The position numbers and the translations under genes are program-made. From a virus, in IMG/VR virus record IMGVR_UViG_3300027917_000020, positions 97,608-161,607 of that record: 64,000 nucleotides of DNA. One strand, given 5' to 3'. Every line of letters begins with the position of its first letter. The first letter of the stretch is position 1. Below the pieces are notes generated by a model. The model saw nothing but the letters and a program-made list of their open reading frames with translations. It did no database searches and was not told the origin of the DNA. Below, piece after piece: positions 61,245 through 64,000 of this stretch.

Positions 61245-61462
61245 GAGTTGTTAAACAATACAGAGATGTTCCTTATGGACAGGGTAAAAAAGATTGGTTT
61301 TACGGCATATTTGAAGTGCTATTAAATGAAGATGGGGAACTTCTTTGTATGGGATTAGACCCTATCGCACCTATGCCCACGGAATTTGAAGAGCTAAGAG
61401 GGGACGTTGTAAGAATGCTCGACTCAATGGGTAAGCCTGTTTTAGAATGGCAAGGCTTGTAA
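61229..61462 (+). CDS. small hypothetical protein
   Basis: Protein of 77 aa (WFYGIFEVLLNEDGELLCMG). Conserved-looking small phage protein of unknown function. Last protein gene before the tRNA cluster. Confidence 0.6.
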   Translation: MDWQLRVVKQYRDVPYGQGKKDWFYGIFEVLLNEDGELLCMGLDPIAPMPTEFEELRGDVVRMLDSMGKPVLEWQGL

Positions 61463-61479
61463 ACCCTTAATTAACGGGG

Positions 61480-61509
61480 CTTGACGGGTAGTATTTAGAG
61501 TAGTAAAAT
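61480..61509 (+). promoter_or_regulatory. putative promoter for tRNA cluster
   Basis: TTGACG (61480-61485), 18-base spacer, TAAAAT (61504-61509), about 230 bases before the first tRNA. A hairpin overlaps the -10. Confidence 0.55.
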
Positions 61510-61527
61510 TATATCTACTCTCATAAA

Positions 61528-61608
61528 CTGAACCGGATTCAGTGGCCAAAAGTGGCGTTTTCAGAGGATCCGGGTGAAATGGTATAAGTACCCGAATTCA
61601 TTACACCC
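61528..61608 (+). ncRNA. structured leader RNA with competing helices
   Basis: CTGAA (61528-61532) can pair with TTCAG (61538-61542); alternatively CCGGATTC (61533-61540) pairs with GGATCCGG (61566-61573). The latter conflicts with GGGTG (61572-61576) pairing CACCC (61604-61608), which encloses GGTA/TACC. Mutually exclusive helices suggest a switch or processing signal. No gene is visible in 61463-61740; this is the only structure I see there. Confidence 0.4.
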
Positions 61609-61740
61609 GAGTCCCTATACTGTTATAAGGGGATAGACGAGAAAATCGATTGTGTGGCCTCTCACGGGGCCGGTTGAAAGCACCTATAAAAACGGGCATT
61701 TATGGGGCAATTTTCACTGAATAAGGTTCATTAATTATAA

Positions 61741-61815
61741 GCGGGTATGGTGTTAGTGGTAGCACGATTGATTGCCTATCAGTAAGGCTCGGTTCGAGTC
61801 CGAGTACTCGCTCCA
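61741..61815 (+). tRNA. tRNA-Gly(GCC)
   Basis: Acceptor GCGGGTA/TACTCGC, anticodon loop TTGCCTA, T-arm CTCGG-TTCGAGT-CCGAG, encoded CCA. All arms canonical. Confidence 0.93.
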
Positions 61816-61834
61816 AAAGGTTTTGTGATGGAAT

Positions 61835-61912
61835 CGGGAATTAGTGTTTAACGGACAAGCACGAGGCATTTGGGATGCTTTAGACTCGGTTCAAATCCGG
61901 GATTCCCGACCA
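61835..61912 (+). tRNA. tRNA-Pro(TGG)
   Basis: Acceptor CGGGAAT/ATTCCCG, D-arm GTGT/GCAC, anticodon arm AGGCA-TTTGGGA-TGCTT, T-loop TTCAAAT, encoded CCA. Confidence 0.92.
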
Positions 61913-61922
61913 AATAAAAAAC

Positions 61923-61996
61923 GGACCCGAGGCGAAAGTTGCCGATGAGTCTCCAAAACTCATGTCGATGGGGAGCATTACCTCACGGGTCTGCCA
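61923..61996 (+). tRNA. tRNA-Trp(CCA), degenerate D and T loops
   Basis: Acceptor GGACCCG/CGGGTCT, anticodon arm TGAGT-CTCCAAA-ACTCA, encoded CCA. The D-loop lacks GG and the T-loop reads AGCATTA instead of TTCNANN, so elbow contacts are missing. May be a tRNA with altered fold or a decaying copy. Confidence 0.65.
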
Positions 61997-62003
61997 GATA
62001 TAA

Positions 62004-62079
62004 TGCAGGGTAGCTTAATTGGCAAAGCGTCTGACTGTTAATCAGAAAGATGGAGGTTCGATGCCTCTCCCTGCAGCCA
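62004..62079 (+). tRNA. tRNA-Asn(GTT)
   Basis: Acceptor TGCAGGG/CCCTGCA, anticodon arm TCTGA-CTGTTAA-TCAGA, T-loop TTCGATG, encoded CCA. Confidence 0.93.
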
Positions 62080-62092
62080 AAAAATATAATAT

Positions 62093-62171
62093 GCAGAGGT
62101 AGCTCAGTCCGGTAGCAGCTCTTGGGTGAAGTCCAAGGTAGTCGGGGGTTCAAATCCTCCTCTCTGCACCA
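62093..62171 (+). tRNA. tRNA-Phe(GAA)
   Basis: Acceptor GCAGAGG/TCTCTGC, anticodon arm CTTGG-GTGAAGT-CCAAG, T-loop TTCAAAT, encoded CCA. Confidence 0.92.
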
Positions 62172-62176
62172 GTTTT

Positions 62177-62252
62177 GGTCGGCTCGTCCAAATGGCAAGG
62201 ACGCTCGCCTGATTAGCGAGAAATCAAGGTTCGAATCCTTGGCTGACTACCA
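62177..62252 (+). tRNA. tRNA-Ile(GAT)
   Basis: Acceptor GGTCGGC/GCTGACT (two G-U), anticodon arm CTCGC-CTGATTA-GCGAG, T-arm CAAGG-TTCGAAT-CCTTG, encoded CCA. Confidence 0.92.
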
Positions 62253-62264
62253 AATAAAATATGA

Positions 62265-62339
62265 TGCGGAGTAGAGGAGTGGTCACCTTACAAGGCTCAT
62301 AACCTTGAGACACGGGTTCAAATCCCGTCTCCGCTACCA
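62265..62339 (+). tRNA. tRNA-Met or Ile2 (CAT) with mismatched first acceptor pair
   Basis: Acceptor pairs 2-7 GCGGAG/CTCCGC; position 1 T faces T72, so the first pair is open. Anticodon arm CAAGG-CTCATAA-CCTTG, T-arm ACGGG-TTCAAAT-CCCGT, encoded CCA. An open 1-72 pair is an initiator trait, but the anticodon stem lacks the three G-C pairs of initiators. CAT could also be lysidine-type Ile. Confidence 0.88.
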
Positions 62340-62344
62340 ATTTT

Positions 62345-62422
62345 GCTGGCATCTTCTAAAAGGAATAGGCTGCAAGCCTTTCAAGCTTGACGATGCGGGT
62401 TCGAATCCCGCTGCCAGCACCA
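62345..62422 (+). tRNA. tRNA-Glu(TTC)
   Basis: Acceptor GCTGGCA/TGCCAGC, anticodon arm CAAGC-CTTTCAA-GCTTG, T-arm GCGGG-TTCGAAT-CCCGC, encoded CCA. The D-arm is weakly paired. Confidence 0.9.
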
Positions 62423-62428
62423 GTTTCA

Positions 62429-62580
62429 AGGATGGTTACAGCAAACAAAATCATTCCATTGTAAGGACGTGGTTGTGGGTTCGAGTCCCACTCCGTGGTT
62501 GTGGGTTCGAGTCCCACTCCCGGCCCCAAAATTATGGCCGGGATAGCTCAATGGGTAGAGCACGAAGATAATACCATCCT
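62429..62580 (+). tRNA. circularly permuted tRNA-Thr(TGT)
   Basis: The 3' part (62455-62528: TCC, loop ATTGTAA, GGACG, TGGTT, T-arm, acceptor 3' strand TCCCGGC, C, CCA) precedes the 5' part (62537-62564: GCCGGGA, TA, D-arm GCTC-AATGGGTA-GAGC, A, CG) with an 8-base linker. Joined 5' to 3' part at position 28/29 they give a perfect tRNA-Thr: anticodon stem CGTCC/GGACG, acceptor 7 bp. Flanking AGGATGGT (62429-62436) and ACCATCCT (62573-62580) pair over 8 bp, bringing the ends to be joined together. The T-arm is present twice (see repeat). Confidence 0.75.
62469..62520 (+). repeat. 26-bp perfect tandem duplication within permuted tRNA
   Basis: Unit GTGGTTGTGGGTTCGAGTCC plus CACTCC, at 62469-62494 and 62495-62520. 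It spans the variable loop, T-arm and first acceptor bases. One copy gives a canonical tRNA; two give an extra T-arm. Could be real or an assembly artefact. Confidence 0.9.
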
Positions 62581-62590
62581 GACTTTTTAA

Positions 62591-62716
62591 GGGGCAGTCC
62601 CTGTTGGATATTTTTGCAAGAGGGTGTCTGGCAGGGGATTAAAATTTACCCTGCATAAGGATAATTACAGCAAAGAACACTTGGTTAAAGAGGTTCAATT
62701 CCTTACTGCCCCGCCA
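62591..62716 (+). ncRNA. elongated tRNA-like RNA (126 nt)
   Basis: Acceptor GGGGCAG/CTGCCCC, discriminator G, encoded CCA, T-loop TTCAATT with a weak stem. Inside are CCCT/AGGG and a GCAGGG/CCCTGC hairpin, then GGATAATTACAGCAAA, which recurs with two changes (GGATGGTTACAGCAAA) at 62430 in the permuted tRNA. If the middle is an intron, GGTGT-CTGGCAG + ACACT would give an Ala(GGC) arm, but this is not certain. Confidence 0.5.
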
Positions 62717-62723
62717 ATTTTGG

Positions 62724-62873
62724 ACCCTAAATGATGCTAATAGGGAATTAGCACTTTGTGAAGATAGGCCAATCTTTGTATGCAAAGTCCGGTTCGATTC
62801 CGGTGCGAAGCAGTGGACTGCATTTCTGTTAGCGCAGAAATTAGTTAGGTTCGATTCCTAACCGTTTAGGGTT
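62724..62873 (+). ncRNA. unresolved tRNA-like segment with two T-arm motifs
   Basis: ACCCTAAA and TTTAGGGT can pair at the ends. Inside are a D-arm-like TGCTAATAGGGAATTAGCA, a hairpin with loop around AGGCCA, CCGG-TTCGATT-CCGG, GCAG/CTGC, ATTTCTG/CAGAAAT, and GTTAGG-TTCGATT-CCTAAC. No CCA and no clear anticodon. Possibly split, permuted or decayed tRNA sequence. Confidence 0.35.
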
Positions 62874-62882
62874 TAATTTAAT

Positions 62883-62958
62883 GGGCCTGTGGTGTAATAG
62901 GGAACACGGAACCCTTGCAAGGTTTAAGCTGAGAGTTCGAGTCTCTCCGGGTCCACCA
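62883..62958 (+). tRNA. tRNA-Ala(TGC)
   Basis: Acceptor GGGCCTG/CGGGTCC (G-U pairs), anticodon arm GAACC-CTTGCAA-GGTTT, T-arm GAGAG-TTCGAGT-CTCTC, encoded CCA. Confidence 0.92.
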
Positions 62959-62959
62959 T

Positions 62960-62988
62960 TTGACAATTTTACGCAATAGACGTAAAAA
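62960..62988 (+). promoter_or_regulatory. possible promoter after tRNA-Ala
   Basis: TTGACA (62960-62965), 17-base spacer, TAAAAA (62983-62988). A TTTTACG/CGTAAAA hairpin overlaps it. Weak -10, so tentative. Confidence 0.4.
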
Positions 62989-63006
62989 AATTAAGGCTTT
63001 TGTGTT

Positions 63007-63177
63007 ATGGAGTCATATTTAGAATATAATATGCGGATGTTACGAAGTAAAGTTAGAGTGGCTAAAGAGGCTAAAAAAAATGACTGGCCTGACCTATATA
63101 GATATTCTATAAAATCAGCGGAAGAATTAATTGAAGAATTAGGAGAGTACCTCAATTCGGTGATAAACAAGGTTTGA
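63007..63177 (+). CDS. short hypothetical protein overlapping tRNA-Ser
   Basis: A 56-aa ORF (MESYLEYNMRMLRSKVRV...), helical and charged, weak RBS AAGG. Its last 36 bases overlap the tRNA-Ser gene, so either the ORF ends in tRNA sequence after a rearrangement or it is not translated. Confidence 0.45.
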   Translation: MESYLEYNMRMLRSKVRVAKEAKKNDWPDLYRYSIKSAEELIEELGEYLNSVINKV

Positions 63178-63227
63178 ACCCTTGGGCATGGTAAAACATG
63201 GGCGTTCGATTCGTCTACTCTCCTCCA
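63142..63227 (+). tRNA. tRNA-Ser(TGA)
   Basis: Acceptor GGAGAGT/ACTCTCC, discriminator T, anticodon arm CAAGG-TTTGAAC-CCTTG, long variable arm, T-loop TTCGATT, encoded CCA; 86 nt as expected for a class II tRNA. D-arm poorly paired. Confidence 0.83.
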
Positions 63228-63242
63228 AAAAGGACTTGACTT

Positions 63243-63413
63243 ATGAAATGGTGCGATTTATTATGTAAGTACGCTGAATGGCCGGATAAGATTCAAGACG
63301 GGTCAAAATCCTGTCAGACGTTTGTCGGGCTATATTGTAAGAAAAAGAAGCGAATAGTTTATAAAAATCAACCTTGTGATGAGAAAGAAGAGGTAAAATG
63401 TTATGGATGCTAA
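63243..63413 (+). CDS. short Cys-rich protein
   Basis: A 56-aa ORF with seven Cys (MKWCDLLC...SCQTF...YCKKKK...PCDE...KCYGC). A metal site is likely. Overlaps the next start by 11 bases. Confidence 0.6.
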   Translation: MKWCDLLCKYAEWPDKIQDGSKSCQTFVGLYCKKKKRIVYKNQPCDEKEEVKCYGC

Positions 63414-63594
63414 AGTATTACGTTGTTTAATGGAAGGGGATTTAGAAGAAAGATTTGATAAAATTACGTTTTTTCTCTGCGATTTGGTGGTAGACGCAGT
63501 TGAAAAGTGGCTTAGTTTATGCGAATGGGTCGGGGATAAAGCAATTATAGTTTTTGATGGCATATTTAATCCGGCTGAGTTAGGACCACGATAA
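63403..63594 (+). CDS. small hypothetical protein
   Basis: Protein of 63 aa, helical with a hydrophobic middle (ITFFLCDLVVDAVEKWLSLC). Last base of its stop is the first of the next ATG. Function unknown. Confidence 0.55.
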   Translation: MDAKVLRCLMEGDLEERFDKITFFLCDLVVDAVEKWLSLCEWVGDKAIIVFDGIFNPAELGPR

Positions 63595-63842
63595 TGGCTC
63601 ACGACTGGAAATATGTAAATATCACTCCCGGTACGAAATATTTTAAATATTTCGGTTGCCATGACCTTAGAGAGTGCCGAAAATGTGGCAAAATACAGGC
63701 AAAACACGCCGATTATATTTGGGGTCGGGTAAGTGGATATTATTGGGAACCCAAAGTCGGACGTTGTCCTACCGATAAAAAGGGAGATAAAAATGATAGC
63801 ATCAATGGCACAAGGAAGAAGATTAAAGTATCAAATGGCTAA
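63594..63842 (+). CDS. small zinc-site protein
   Basis: Protein of 82 aa with FGCHDLRECRKCGKIQAKH, a CxxxxxxCxxC...H zinc-like pattern. TAATG coupling to the previous gene. It overlaps the last gene by 50 bases. Confidence 0.58.
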   Translation: MAHDWKYVNITPGTKYFKYFGCHDLRECRKCGKIQAKHADYIWGRVSGYYWEPKVGRCPTDKKGDKNDSINGTRKKIKVSNG

Positions 63843-64000
63843 ATTTACTGATGGTCAACTCAAAACAGTAAAAAAGAAATACCCTGCGCTTGCCGATATG
63901 ATTGATGAACTTTTAAAATGGCCAGAGCATATTAGAAAGGAAGATGGGTTTGACCCTGATAAATGCAATTGCCCTGATTGCCGTGATGAAAGGAAAAAAG
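63793..64000 (+). CDS. hypothetical protein, cut by window end
   Basis: Starts at ATG 63793 behind AGGGAG: MIASMAQGRRLKYQMAKF... and runs open to base 64000 (69 codons seen), with CNCPDC near the edge. Incomplete; function unknown. Confidence 0.6.
   Translation, partial: MIASMAQGRRLKYQMAKFTDGQLKTVKKKYPALADMIDELLKWPEHIRKEDGFDPDKCNCPDCRDERKK

Noticed and set aside
62429-62528. Ordinary linear tRNA-Thr reading 62430-62528
   Set aside because: No D-arm or matching 5' acceptor strand upstream; the anticodon stem closes only three pairs unless the two bases from the downstream part are used.
62591-62716. Group I intron in a tRNA
   Set aside because: The extra segment is only about 50 bases and has no group I core elements.
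1-64000. CRISPR array, insertion sequence, integrase or attachment site
   Set aside because: No regularly spaced direct repeats, no transposase or recombinase motifs and no terminal inverted repeats were seen.

Overview
The window is a stretch of a large T4-like tailed phage (myovirus) genome, AT-rich, densely packed, with many ATGA or TAATG gene overlaps and the standard genetic code. The T4 relationship rests on a syntenic head module (portal gp20, core protein, prohead protease gp21, scaffold gp22, major capsid gp23), a gp4-like head completion nuclease, and a T4-type replisome (gp43 polymerase, gp41 helicase, gp44/gp62 clamp loader, gp45 clamp, UvsY, UvsW). T4-type late promoter boxes (TATAAATA) precede many virion gene blocks. 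Host-like promoters (TTTACA-N17-TATAAT, often with TGG before the -10) precede metabolic and replication genes. The large terminase, tail tube/sheath and baseplate core genes are not here. The host cannot be named from the sequence.

Layout. 0-5.3 kb (minus): a SpoVR / DUF444 (YeaH) / PrkA set, the bacterial starvation trio rarely expected in a phage. 5.3-16.3 kb (minus): gp16-like small terminase, capsid, scaffold, protease, portal, head completion and small virion genes. 16.4-29.2 kb (plus): PAS protein, membrane protein, two Cys-cluster proteins, four large tail/fibre-like proteins, small head proteins. 29.2-36.1 kb (minus): lytic transglycosylase, DNA polymerase, helicase. 36.1-38.0 kb (plus): UvsY and UvsW. 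38-39.3 kb (minus): small head proteins and a metallopeptidase-like gene. 39.4-50.6 kb (plus): a long run of proteins with a T4-like capsid targeting sequence (CTS). 50.6-53.6 kb (minus): a tRNA-like RNA and a ubiquitin-like conjugation set (JAMM protease, E1-like, E2-like, Ubl). 53.7-57.1 kb (minus): sliding clamp, clamp loader, HU. 57.2-61.5 kb (plus): SPFH/Band-7 protein and small Cys-rich genes. 61.5-63.2 kb (plus): tRNA cluster, including what reads as a circularly permuted tRNA-Thr(UGU). 63.2-64 kb: small genes.

How the parts fit. About two dozen proteins begin with M(R/K)(F/L)(K/R)xYLxE or close variants. This matches the T4 internal-protein CTS, which is cut by gp21 after (L/I)xE. The window also encodes the matching gp21-type protease, and a capsid protein with an LQE|A site. 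The simplest reading is that this phage packs a large cargo into its head for injection with the DNA. That cargo would include a CCA-adding enzyme, a RimK-like ATP-grasp ligase fused to a retropepsin-like domain, a J-domain protein and a possible ADP-ribosyltransferase. The ubiquitin-like set, the PrkA set and the unusual tRNA loci are further candidates for new biology.
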